In this document: positions 34,202-42,556 of the stretch, in pieces
Layout of the letters: every line of letters starts with the position of its first letter
Numbering within the stretch: the stretch's first letter is position 1
NCBI RefSeq assembly: GCF_018326265.1
Contig: NZ_AP023360.1
Coordinates: 3,649,501 to 3,713,500, forward strand
Reading direction: 5' to 3'
Source of the DNA: Catellatospora sp. IY07-71
GTDB taxonomy: Bacteria > Actinomycetota > Actinomycetes > Mycobacteriales > Micromonosporaceae
DNA: 64,000 nucleotides
Program-made: the position numbers and the translations under genes
Notes under the pieces: model-generated
Seen by the model: only the letters and a program-made list of their open reading frames with translations
Database searches by the model: none
What the model was told of the DNA's origin: nothing

Positions 34202-37200
34202 CCGCTGAGCAGGGACCGCACCTCGGCCGGGTCCACCGGACGGTCGTCGCCCCAGACCTGCCTGGCCAGTGAGAGCTTGTCGGTGAAGGTCTCCGTGCAC
34301 TGGTCCAGCTCGCCGGGTTCGGCCACGACCAGCTTGGCGTACCGTACCGAGTCCACGATCACCGACTTGACCCGCTCGTGCGCCAGGTAGCGGGCGACGT
34401 CGGTCTCCCAGCCAGACCACTGGTCGGCCGCGCACGCCCGTGCCCACGCGACCCGCAGCGCGCTGTCCTCCTCGGGCAGGTAACCCATCTTGTGCAGGTG
34501 CACGGCCAGCTCGTAGACCGGGTCGCCGGCCAGCGCCAGCTCCCAGTCGAGGATCACCACCGCACCGTCGCGCAGCAGCACGTTCTTGCGGTGTACGTCG
34601 GCATGGACCAGCCGGAACGGCCGCGGCGCGAGCCGGTGCAGCGTCAGCGCGGCGAACGGGTCGGCGGGGATGCCCAGCCGCTCCCACAACGGGCCGAAGC
34701 CCGGCGCGAAGCTCGCGTGCACGCCCTTCGTCGTGTCGAGCAGCCGTCCGGCGAACGCGGCCGAGTCGCCGTCGTGCGGCCAGCCGCCGGGCACGGGCGG
34801 CAACGTGTCCAGGGGCACCGTGCCCAGGTCGGCGAAGAACGCCGCGAGCTGGTCGAGCACGCCCGGCGGGACGGGCACGCCCCGGGGCGCGACGTCGTTG
34901 AGCGTGGGCCCGTCGACCCACTCGTGGATCTGGTACGCCGGCTCCCGGCTGACGGTGTACAGCGCCGGGACGTTGCCCAGCCGCCGCCCGGCCGCTGCCA
35001 GGACCGCCTCCTCGGGCCAGATGTGCAGGTCCATGCGGTCGGCTCCGGCGATCGGCACCCGCACCAGCCGGTCGCCGACGCGCACGTTGTGGTTGTAGAA
35101 GCCGGAGCTGCCCTCGACCTGCGCCTGCGCCTGGGCGTACACCTCGTCCCAGTCGTCGGCCACCAGCCGTGCCACCAGGTCGCGGACCGAGGCGGTCAGG
35201 CGCGGCAGGCCGTTGAGCGGCTGGAGCGCGGCGACGGCACGGCCGACCGCCGCCGTCACCGCCGGGTCCGGGGCGCCGATCCGGTCGAGCAGCGCCCCGG
35301 CGACCATGATGAGCGTCGGGTAGACCTGCACCGCCTCCAGCTCGGACACGGCCCACACGGTGCTGGTGACCGCCTCGTCGCGCCGCCGCGCGCGGGCGTG
35401 GCACAGCGCCCTGACCAGCTCGGCGCGCGCCCGCCCGGACCGATAGCCGCACCGTTCCAGCACCACGACGGCCTCGTCGAGCGCCTCGCCGGCCCGCTCC
35501 AGCTCGCCGAGCCCGAGCAGGCCCAGTGCCAGCGCGGACAGGGACTTGCCCACCTCGTGGTCGGCGCCGATCCTGCGCTGTGCCTCCGCGGTGGCCTCGG
35601 CGGCGGTGACCGCACGGCCGGGATCGGCCAGCGCCAGCACCTCGGCCTCGTTGGTCATGATGTTGGCCAGCCCGACCTCGTGCCCCGCCGCCTCGTAGAA
35701 CTCGCGGGCCTGGCGCAGCTCGGGATGGGCCAGCTCGGGCTCGAACGCGAAGCGGTAGGCCAGCGCACGCAGCCGCGCCAAGTCGCCCAGCAGCGCGACC
35801 CGGTCCGCCGACGAGGCGGCCGCGACGGCCTCGGCCGTGGCGATGGCGTCGACGAACCTGCCCTGGGCCATGTCCAGATCGGCGTGCCAGAGCCCGGCAT
35901 CGAGTCTCACCGGTCCACTGTAGTCAGGCCAGATCCGGGCGTACCGCCGCAACGCTCCCGCGGTCTCGCCGCGGATGCGCAGCGCGTTGGCCGCGGCCAG
36001 CGCCAGCCGCGCGTCCACGTCGTCGGCGGACTCCGGCAGCTGCTCGCCCAGCGAGCGCAGCCCCGCGTGCGCGGTCTCGGCATCGCCGACCAGCAGCGCG
36101 GCTTCGGCGTGCAGCAGCCGCACCAGCCGCCCGCGGTCCCCGTCCGGGGCGCCGCCGGTCAGCTCCTCCAGGTCGGTGCGCATGGCGTCCAGCCCCGGCT
36201 TGCCCGTGGCCGCCAGGCGGTCGGCGAACGGCAGCAGCGCGGCGAGGTCGCCCGGGTTCGCGTACGCGGCATGCCGTGCCGCCTCCCGCCACGCGTCGGC
36301 CGAACGCGTGGCCAGCCCTCGCTGCCGCCACAGGTCGCCGAGCAGCTCGTGCAGCTCGCGCAGCACGCCCGGGCTCAGCCGCGACTGGATCGACCGCGCC
36401 ATCAGCTGGTGCAGCTGCAGGCTGTCCCGGCCGGCCGTGGCGATGAACGAGTACGAGATCAGCCGCTCCCACATCTGCGTGTCCGCACGCACCTCGTAGT
36501 GGCGGGCGACGCGCCGGAAGATCTCCCGGTCGAACACGCGCGCGACGCTGAGCAGCTCGAAGATCCGCACCATGTCCGGCTCGACGTGATGGAGGAAGCG
36601 CTCCTCGATGTGGGCGTAGCGGCCGGCCGCCGGGCCGGACTCGTGCGCCAGGTGGATGTAGAACGGCAGCCCTTCGCAGTCGCGGGCGATGGCCTCGCGG
36701 GTGCGCTGGTCAGCCACGCCGAGCGCGGCGGCGAGCTCGTGGCGCGCCTCGTGGGGCAACGCGGCGACGGGCAGCGGGTGGATCCGTTCGGCCCAGCCGG
36801 GATCGTGGCGGACCCAGCCCAGCGGCTCCCGGGAGGCCACCGCCACGAGCCCGCGGTCGAGCTGGCCGAGCAGGTCGCGTAGCCACACGTCGGCCAGCGC
36901 GGCGGTGCCCGCGCGGGCCACGCCGCCGACCAGCGCCTCGTACGCGTCGACGCACAGCAGGTAGCGGCCGTGCTTCTCCAGGTCCTGCGCGAACAGGTAG
37001 ACGACGGCGTCGCCGAGCTGGTCGACGGTCAGCTCGTTCAGTTCGAGCAGCGTCGCGTCGTGGCGGATGAGGTTCCAGCGTTTGAACCTGCGGGCCGCGA
37101 TCTCGAGCACCTTGACCGCGACGCCGAACACCGGCACCCCGGAGGCCTCGTTGAGCACGCTCGTCATCAGGTCGCTCTCGGCCGCCCAGCTCAGCTGGTC

Positions 37201-37560
37201 GGCGGACAGCGCCACGTGCGGGTTGAGGCGCTGCCACCACACCCCGTAGGCGAGGTCGAAGCGGTCGAACCGCACCCCGGCGCGGCCGAACTGCGCCCGC
37301 AGCGAGCCCAGGCCCGCCGGTGCCGGACGCTGGGACGGCTCCTGGAGGTTGAGCGTGGCCTGCGGGAGGTCCTTCGGGGCGCGCCTGACCAGCTCGTGCA
37401 GCAGGCGGGACTTGCCGATCCCGCCGACGCCGGTCAGCTCCAGCAGCCGGGGCGCCGCGCCCATGGCGCCGATCTCCGCGTCGAAGGCGGCGAGCAGGTC
37501 CTCGCGGTTGACGAACGGGATGCGTACCGCGCCGGGCTGGTACCGCGCTGTGACCGTCAT
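34189..37560 (-). CDS. STAND ATPase-TPR protein fused to an APH-type kinase
   Basis: 1123 residues with three parts. (1) An N-terminal STAND/NB-ARC-like NTPase with Walker A GVGGIGKS (44-51) and Walker B LLCVDAYE (201-208). (2) Superhelical TPR-like repeats over about 390-800. (3) A C-terminal aminoglycoside/choline-kinase-type domain (about 835-1110) with an intact catalytic loop: HADVHRKN (His986, Asp988, Asn993) and the metal-binding DWE at 1005. A signal-activated oligomerising ATPase joined to a small-molecule kinase is an unusual combination. The adjoining convergent genes encode an NDK-like protein and a HAD phosphatase, so a nucleotide or phosphorylated-metabolite theme is possible. 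ATG start at 37560. Role in regulation, resistance or defence is open. Confidence 0.88.
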   Translation of the reverse strand: MTVTARYQPGAVRIPFVNREDLLAAFDAEIGAMGAAPRLLELTGVGGIGKSRLLHELVRRAPKDLPQATLNLQEPSQRPAPAGLGSLRAQFGRAGVRFDRFDLAYGVWWQRLNPHVALSADQLSWAAESDLMTSVLNEASGVPVFGVAVKVLEIAARRFKRWNLIRHDATLLELNELTVDQLGDAVVYLFAQDLEKHGRYLLCVDAYEALVGGVARAGTAALADVWLRDLLGQLDRGLVAVASREPLGWVRHDPGWAERIHPLPVAALPHEARHELAAALGVADQRTREAIARDCEGLPFYIHLAHESGPAAGRYAHIEERFLHHVEPDMVRIFELLSVARVFDREIFRRVARHYEVRADTQMWERLISYSFIATAGRDSLQLHQLMARSIQSRLSPGVLRELHELLGDLWRQRGLATRSADAWREAARHAAYANPGDLAALLPFADRLAATGKPGLDAMRTDLEELTGGAPDGDRGRLVRLLHAEAALLVGDAETAHAGLRSLGEQLPESADDVDARLALAAANALRIRGETAGALRRYARIWPDYSGPVRLDAGLWHADLDMAQGRFVDAIATAEAVAAASSADRVALLGDLARLRALAYRFAFEPELAHPELRQAREFYEAAGHEVGLANIMTNEAEVLALADPGRAVTAAEATAEAQRRIGADHEVGKSLSALALGLLGLGELERAGEALDEAVVVLERCGYRSGRARAELVRALCHARARRRDEAVTSTVWAVSELEAVQVYPTLIMVAGALLDRIGAPDPAVTAAVGRAVAALQPLNGLPRLTASVRDLVARLVADDWDEVYAQAQAQVEGSSGFYNHNVRVGDRLVRVPIAGADRMDLHIWPEEAVLAAAGRRLGNVPALYTVSREPAYQIHEWVDGPTLNDVAPRGVPVPPGVLDQLAAFFADLGTVPLDTLPPVPGGWPHDGDSAAFAGRLLDTTKGVHASFAPGFGPLWERLGIPADPFAALTLHRLAPRPFRLVHADVHRKNVLLRDGAVVILDWELALAGDPVYELAVHLHKMGYLPEEDSALRVAWARACAADQWSGWETDVARYLAHERVKSVIVDSVRYAKLVVAEPGELDQCTETFTDKLSLARQVWGDDRPVDPAEVRSLLSGYLG

Positions 37561-37774
37561 GCAGGCTCCGCCTCGGGGCTCGAACGGCTGGTGTGCTCAC
37601 GTGGGGTGAACAGGACGATCACTGTGCGCTGACAGTCTATCCCGGACGGTCACGTGACCCGTGCCGCGCGGAGCCGTGTCCGAGGTTCGGCACCCATCGG
37701 GTGACGGGTGGCGGTGGCGGTCGACGTGACGGGCGCCGGCCAGGGCTTGCCGAGGTCTGCCATCATCTGGGGCG

Positions 37775-38407
37775 ATGACCGTCTACCACGCCACCAGGGG
37801 CCGCCGCCGGACCCGCCGCGTCCGGATCCTGCTCGGGCTCGGCGTGGTGTTCGCCGTGCTCGCGGGCACGGCCGTGGTGATGTGGTTCTGGCCGGCCGGG
37901 CCGCGCCCGCCGTTCCAGCTTCCGGTCGCCTGCGGCGAGAGGTGGCAGCTGGGCACGTATCCGGGGCACGGCACCTACGACGTCGACCTGTTCCCGATGG
38001 AGGGAAAGACCGCGTGGGGGCGTCCGGTGTACGCCTCCTACGAGGGAACGGTCACCGCCGCCGGGATCAACGGCGAGCTGGGCGGGCGCACCCCGGAGAA
38101 GCCGGACGGGCCGCGCGGCAGCGGCGGCGGGTACTGGGTGAAGATCGACCACGGCGGTCGCTGGGAGACGGCGTACATGCACCTGCTGGAGCCGCCGATG
38201 GTCGACGTGGGCCAGGAGGTCAAGACCGGCCAGCAGCTCGGCAAGGTGGGCAGCACCGGCGACTCCGGTGCCCCCCACCTGCACTACGAGCAGCGCCGCG
38301 GCTTCCAGAAGGTGGAGGCCTTCTTCGACGGGAAGGCCTCCGGCATCACCGACGACGACCGCGAATACTCGGTCATCCGTACCAGCAACAACTGCGTCGG
38401 CCGGTAG
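37775..38407 (+). CDS. Membrane-anchored M23 (LytM-type) metallopeptidase
   Basis: 210 residues: Arg-rich N-terminus, one transmembrane helix or uncleaved signal (ILLGLGVVFAVLAGTAVVMWF, about 18-38), then a LytM domain. Zinc ligands are visible in GHGTYDVD (first His and Asp) and HLHYE (second HxH motif), with YMHLLEP between them. It would cut peptidoglycan cross-bridges or stems outside the cell. No ydaO-type riboswitch motifs were found in the 214 bases upstream. Confidence 0.9.
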   Translation: MTVYHATRGRRRTRRVRILLGLGVVFAVLAGTAVVMWFWPAGPRPPFQLPVACGERWQLGTYPGHGTYDVDLFPMEGKTAWGRPVYASYEGTVTAAGINGELGGRTPEKPDGPRGSGGGYWVKIDHGGRWETAYMHLLEPPMVDVGQEVKTGQQLGKVGSTGDSGAPHLHYEQRRGFQKVEAFFDGKASGITDDDREYSVIRTSNNCVGR

Positions 38408-38410
38408 CGG

Positions 38411-39283
38411 TCACTCGTCGGCCGCGTCCAGTCGGCGGAGCTGTTCGCGCAGGTGGGCGACCTGGATCATGTATTCGCTGTCGGTCAGCTCGCCACGCGT
38501 ACGCCGCGAGTCCAGGTCCGCCAGGGCCGCCTCGATCTCCTCGATGGTGGGCGGCTCCGGCGTGACGGCGGCCGGGTCCGGTTCGGCGTGCGGGGAGGGC
38601 GCGGCGGCGGCCGGCGGAGCCAAGTAGCCCGGAACGGGGTGGCCCGGGTGGGGAGCGGGGTAGCCCGGGTAGGGGCCGGGGACGGCGGGCGCCGGTTTGC
38701 GGAACCAGGCGTTCGCGGCAGGCCTGGCCAGCAGGATCGTGGCGGTGATCAGCGCGAGCATGCTCAGCACGCCGAGCGCGGTGGCGGCGATCCGGTAGTA
38801 GGGCGGGTAACCGTCGGGCAGGCGCTGGGAGAACTGGTGCAGCCCCGAGCCGTCGTTGCTCCACGCGTTCACGTAGCCGATGCCGCTGAACGCGGGCGTT
38901 CCCGATGCGCCCCCGGCGCACAGCCCGCACATCAGGGCCAGGCCACCGGCGACCCAGGTGAGCACGCGCCCGACCTGGCTGCGCGCGCGTACGGCGGCGG
39001 CGAGCGCTCCGATCGCCAGCGCGGCGACGGCCGTGATGGCGATGGTGACCGAGGCGATGCCGAGCGCGAAAGCCTCCGCCCCGCTGCTGAACCGGGAGTC
39101 GACTCCGGATTCGCGCATGGCCTCGGAGACGCGGTCCGGGTAGCCGCCGATGCCGGCGACGAGCATGACCACGTCGAGCAGGTAGGCGGCGCTCACCGCC
39201 GCAAGCAGCCAGGCGGCGGCGGTGACCACCCGCGGCCGGGCGTTCGGCGCGGGCACGGTGTAGTCCGGGACGAGCTGTGCCAA
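38411..39283 (-). CDS. Four-helix membrane protein with C-terminal SHOCT-like segment
   Basis: 290 residues. Four transmembrane helices (AAAWLLAAVSAAYLLDVVML, IASVTIAITAVAALAIGALA, VLTWVAGGLALMCGLCAGG, AATALGVLSMLALITATILL), a Pro/Gly/Tyr-rich linker (PGPYPGYPAPHPGHPVPGY), and a final helical motif LDSRRTRGELTDSEYMIQ like SHOCT domains that bind partners or membranes. The TTG at 39283 is chosen: GGGGAGGA lies about five bases upstream; the longer reading runs into the promoter region. Function unknown. Confidence 0.72.
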   Translation of the reverse strand: MAQLVPDYTVPAPNARPRVVTAAAWLLAAVSAAYLLDVVMLVAGIGGYPDRVSEAMRESGVDSRFSSGAEAFALGIASVTIAITAVAALAIGALAAAVRARSQVGRVLTWVAGGLALMCGLCAGGASGTPAFSGIGYVNAWSNDGSGLHQFSQRLPDGYPPYYRIAATALGVLSMLALITATILLARPAANAWFRKPAPAVPGPYPGYPAPHPGHPVPGYLAPPAAAAPSPHAEPDPAAVTPEPPTIEEIEAALADLDSRRTRGELTDSEYMIQVAHLREQLRRLDAADE

Positions 39284-39463
39284 GGTGGTCCTCCCCGTGG
39301 GTTGACACGGCGGGACCGGTCGCCGCCGCGTACGGTCGAGCGCGCACCGGCGAACTCGGGCCGTCACGCTAGCAGTGAAGGTGGGTCCCCGCGGGCCCGC
39401 CGACGATCTCCGGGCGGTCGGCTGACGGCGTATCGGCTTATCGGTGGAGACCCGCGACGCGGC

Positions 39464-40480
39464 TCAGCGCGATGGGGGAGGGGCGGTGCTGGCGCGGGTG
39501 ACGAGGCGGGTGGGCACGAGGGTGGTGCCGGGGGCGGACTCGCCGCTGTCGAGCTGGTGCAGGATGCCCTGTACGCAGCGGCGGCCGACCTCGGCGAAGT
39601 CCTGGTGCACCGTGGTCAGCGGCGGGATGAACGAGGTCGCGTCGGCGATGTCGTCGAAGCCGACGACGCTGACCTCGCCGGGCACCGCGCGGCCGCGTTC
39701 GTGCAGGGCGCGCAGCACGCCCAGCGCCATCTGGTCGTTGGCCGCGAAGACGGCGGTGCAGTCGGGACGGTCGGCGAGCACCAGCCCGGCCTGGTAGCCG
39801 GATTCGGCCGACCAGTCGCCGCGCAGCGGCTCAGGCACCTCGCGGCCCGCCTCGGCCAGGGTGTCGCGCCAGGCCTGGGCGCGGCGTTCGGCGGCGAAGG
39901 ACTCGGCGGGCCCGGCCACGTGCCAGACGGTGCGGTGGCCGAGGCCGAGCAGGTGGCCGACGGCCTGGCGGGCGCCGTCGGCCTGGTCGGTGTCGACGAC
40001 GGCGTAGCGGTCGCCCGCGTCGGAGTCGACGACCACGACCTGCACGTGCGGGGGCAGGGTGACGGTGGCCGAGTCGAGCAGGTGCACTTCCATGATCACG
40101 ATGACGCCGTCCACGGCCAGCTCGCCGAGGCGGGTGAACGCGCCGACCACGCTGTCCTGGGTCGGCACGGCGACCGGGATCAGGGTGATGGCGTACCCCT
40201 CCTGCGCGGCGTGGGTGGCGATCGCCTCCAGGGTGCGGCTGTTGCCGGTGCTGGAGAAGCTGAACAGGATGACGCCGATGGTGCGGAACTGGCCGCTCTT
40301 GAGCGCGCGGGCGGCGCTGTTGGGGCGGTAGCCGAGTTCCTTCATCGCGGCGAGGACCTGCTGGCGGGTGCTGCCGACGACGCCGGGGTGACCGGTGGAC
40401 ACGCGGGAGACGGTCTGCGAGGAGACACCGGCGAGCCGGGCCACGTCGGCCATCGACACGCGAGGCTTCGGCCGGCTCAT
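39464..40480 (-). CDS. LacI-family repressor of the sugar-uptake operon
   Basis: 338 residues. N-terminal helix-turn-helix and hinge MADVARLAGVSSQTVSRV and NSAARALKSGQFRTIGV, then a periplasmic-binding-like sugar domain (GVILFSFSSTGNSRTLEAIA, DGVIVIMEVHLL, FAANDQMALGVLRALHERG). AAGGAGCG precedes the ATG at 40480. It is divergent from the ABC importer operon; two LacI-type palindromes in the 243-base gap are its probable binding sites. The effector is probably a galacto-oligosaccharide or similar, by context. Confidence 0.93.
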   Translation of the reverse strand: MSRPKPRVSMADVARLAGVSSQTVSRVSTGHPGVVGSTRQQVLAAMKELGYRPNSAARALKSGQFRTIGVILFSFSSTGNSRTLEAIATHAAQEGYAITLIPVAVPTQDSVVGAFTRLGELAVDGVIVIMEVHLLDSATVTLPPHVQVVVVDSDAGDRYAVVDTDQADGARQAVGHLLGLGHRTVWHVAGPAESFAAERRAQAWRDTLAEAGREVPEPLRGDWSAESGYQAGLVLADRPDCTAVFAANDQMALGVLRALHERGRAVPGEVSVVGFDDIADATSFIPPLTTVHQDFAEVGRRCVQGILHQLDSGESAPGTTLVPTRLVTRASTAPPPSR

Positions 40481-40587
40481 GACGCGCTCCTTCCGGGGTG
40501 TCCGGGGCCGCGGTCGGGGCGGCCGTGGGTAACGAATCCGAAACCGGCGCTTGACGCCTGTCGGCGCCGGTGACACTATCACTCGGC

Positions 40588-40605
40588 GATGTTTACGTAA
40601 ACATC
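40588..40605. promoter_or_regulatory. LacI-family operator 1
   Basis: GATGTTTACGTAAACATC, a perfect 18-bp palindrome with the central CG typical of LacI operators, between the divergent repressor and importer genes. Confidence 0.8.
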
Positions 40606-40625
40606 CCGCTCCGTAATTGTCCTAT

Positions 40626-40651
40626 CGCCCTGCGTTGTGCCACGCAGGGCG
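40626..40651. promoter_or_regulatory. Hairpin between the two LacI operators
   Basis: Arms CGCCCTGCGT (40626-40635) and ACGCAGGGCG (40642-40651) with a 6-base loop. It sits exactly between the two operators; it may be a leader hairpin of the importer transcript or a further protein site. Confidence 0.4.
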
Positions 40652-40667
40652 CTTCGGCAGGCGCGCT

Positions 40668-40683
40668 ATGTTTGCGTAAACAT
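40668..40683. promoter_or_regulatory. LacI-family operator 2
   Basis: ATGTTTGCGTAAACAT, the same 16-bp core as operator 1 with one base changed, centred 79 bp downstream and about 40 bases before the importer start codon. The pair would allow looping or promoter occlusion. Confidence 0.75.
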
Positions 40684-40723
40684 CGCCCGGACCAGCAACG
40701 ACGCGATGTCGGAAGGAGTAGAC

Positions 40724-41647
40724 GTGACGGCTCTCGCCCCTCCGACGATCGGCCGTGGCAGGCCCGTGCGGGCACGCCGCGGCAGGTCCTGGACCGGCTG
40801 GGCGTTCGTCGGCCCGTTCATGGCCGTGTTCGCCTTCGTGTTCCTCGCCCCCATCGCGTACGCGATCTGGCTGAGCCTGTTCCGCACCCGGCTGATCGGC
40901 GGCACCAGCTTCGTCGGCCTGGAGAACTACCGGCAGGTGTTCACCGACCCGAAGTTCTGGGAGGCCACCGGCCGGGTCAGCCTGTTCCTCGCGGTCCAGG
41001 TGCCGGTGATGCTGTTCCTGGCGCTGCTGGTCGCGCTCGCCATCGACAGCGGCCGCCTCTACGGCAGGGCGTTCTTCCGGGTCACCGTGTTCATGCCGTA
41101 CGCCGTGCCGGCCGTGGTCGCCACGCTCATGTGGGGCTTCATGTACGGCAACCGGTTCGGCCTGGTCGGCAACCTCAACGAGGCGTTCGGGCTGTCGCTG
41201 CCCGACCCGCTCTCCCCGGACCTGATGCTCGCCTCCATCGGCAACATCGTGACCTGGGAGTTCGTCGGGTACAACATGCTGATCTTCTACAGCGCGCTGC
41301 AGACCGTCCCGCGCTCGCTGTACGAGGCCGCCGAGATCGACGGGGCCGGGCAGCTGCACGTGATCCGCTCGATCAAGCTGCCCGCGATCCGCGGCGCCCT
41401 GCTCATCGCCACGATCTTCTCCATCATCGGCAGCTTCCAGCTGTTCAACGAGCCCAACATCCTGCAGAGCCTGGCGCCGAACGTCATCACCACCTACTAC
41501 ACGCCCAACATGTACGCCTACTCGCTGTCCTTCTCCGGCCAGCAGTACGACTACTCGGCGACCGTCGCGATCGTCATGGGCGTGCTCACCGTGATCGTCG
41601 CCTACGCCGTCCAGCTGCGCGCCAACCGGAAGGAGCGCCAGTCGTGA
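40724..41647 (+). CDS. ABC sugar importer permease 1 (CUT1, MalF/UgpA type)
   Basis: 307 residues, six transmembrane helices. The EAA loop that contacts the ATPase reads VPRSLYEAAEIDGAGQLHVIRSIKLP. The GTG at 40724 is favoured by GGAAGGAG five bases upstream over the ATG at 40706. First gene of an operon with permease 2, the binding lipoprotein and glycosidases. No ATPase gene is present in the operon, so it probably uses a shared MsiK-type ATPase encoded elsewhere, as is usual in actinomycetes. Confidence 0.94.
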   Translation: MTALAPPTIGRGRPVRARRGRSWTGWAFVGPFMAVFAFVFLAPIAYAIWLSLFRTRLIGGTSFVGLENYRQVFTDPKFWEATGRVSLFLAVQVPVMLFLALLVALAIDSGRLYGRAFFRVTVFMPYAVPAVVATLMWGFMYGNRFGLVGNLNEAFGLSLPDPLSPDLMLASIGNIVTWEFVGYNMLIFYSALQTVPRSLYEAAEIDGAGQLHVIRSIKLPAIRGALLIATIFSIIGSFQLFNEPNILQSLAPNVITTYYTPNMYAYSLSFSGQQYDYSATVAIVMGVLTVIVAYAVQLRANRKERQS

Positions 41648-42513
41648 CGACCACCCCCGTCCGCCGGGACCGCGCCCGGCGCAGCCCCCTGCTGACCGCC
41701 CTCACCGCGCTCATGCTGATCTACAGCCTGGTGCCGCTGGTGTGGCTGTTCGTCAACAGCACCAAGACCCAGGCGAGCCTGCTCGACTCGTTCGGGCTGT
41801 GGTTCTCCGGCGACTTCTCGCTGCTCACCAACATCCGCGACACGCTCACCTACGACGACGGGGTGTTCGTGCGCTGGCTGGGCAACACGCTGCTCTACGT
41901 CGTCATCGGCGCGGGCGGCGCCACCGCCCTGGCCACCCTCGGCGGGTACGCCCTGGCGAAGTTCGACTTCCCCGGCAAGCGCGCCGTGTTCGCCACCGTG
42001 ATCGGGGCGGTCGCCGTCCCAGGCACCGCCCTGGCCGTGCCGACCTTCCTGATGTTCTCCAAGCTCGGGCTCACCAACACGCCCTGGGCGGTGATCATCC
42101 CGTCGCTCATCTCGCCGTTCGGGCTCTACCTGATGTGGACCTACGCCGCGCAGGCCATCCCCGGCGAGCTGATGGAGGCCGCCCGCGTCGACGGCGCGGG
42201 CGAGCTGCGCACCTTCCTGCGCGTCTGCGTGCCGCTGCTCGCCCCGGGCATCGTCACCGTCGCCCTGTTCACCATGGTCGCGACCTGGAACAACTACTTC
42301 CTGCCGCTGATCATGCTGAAGGACCCGGACTGGTATCCGCTGACCCTCGGCCTCAACGCCTGGAACGACCAGGCCGCCACCGCGGGCGGGGAGCCGATCT
42401 TCCACCTGGTCATCACCGGCTCGCTGCTGACCATCCTGCCGCTGCTCGCGGCGTTCCTGTTCCTACAGCGCTACTGGCAGTCCGGCCTGACCGCCGGCGG
42501 CGTCAAGGACTGA
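41644..42513 (+). CDS. ABC sugar importer permease 2 (CUT1, MalG type)
   Basis: 289 residues, six transmembrane helices. EAA loop: IPGELMEAARVDGAGELRTFLRVCVP. The GTG at 41644 overlaps the permease-1 stop by four bases (GTGA). It pairs with permease 1 to form the channel for an oligosaccharide delivered by the lipoprotein encoded next. Confidence 0.94.
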   Translation: MTTTPVRRDRARRSPLLTALTALMLIYSLVPLVWLFVNSTKTQASLLDSFGLWFSGDFSLLTNIRDTLTYDDGVFVRWLGNTLLYVVIGAGGATALATLGGYALAKFDFPGKRAVFATVIGAVAVPGTALAVPTFLMFSKLGLTNTPWAVIIPSLISPFGLYLMWTYAAQAIPGELMEAARVDGAGELRTFLRVCVPLLAPGIVTVALFTMVATWNNYFLPLIMLKDPDWYPLTLGLNAWNDQAATAGGEPIFHLVITGSLLTILPLLAAFLFLQRYWQSGLTAGGVKD

Positions 42514-42556
42514 CCCCGACTCGCTCTCGCCCCCACCCCTGTATGAGAGGACGACG

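Noticed and set aside
37561-37774. ydaO-type c-di-AMP riboswitch before the M23 peptidase gene
   Set aside because: The conserved ydaO sequence blocks are absent.
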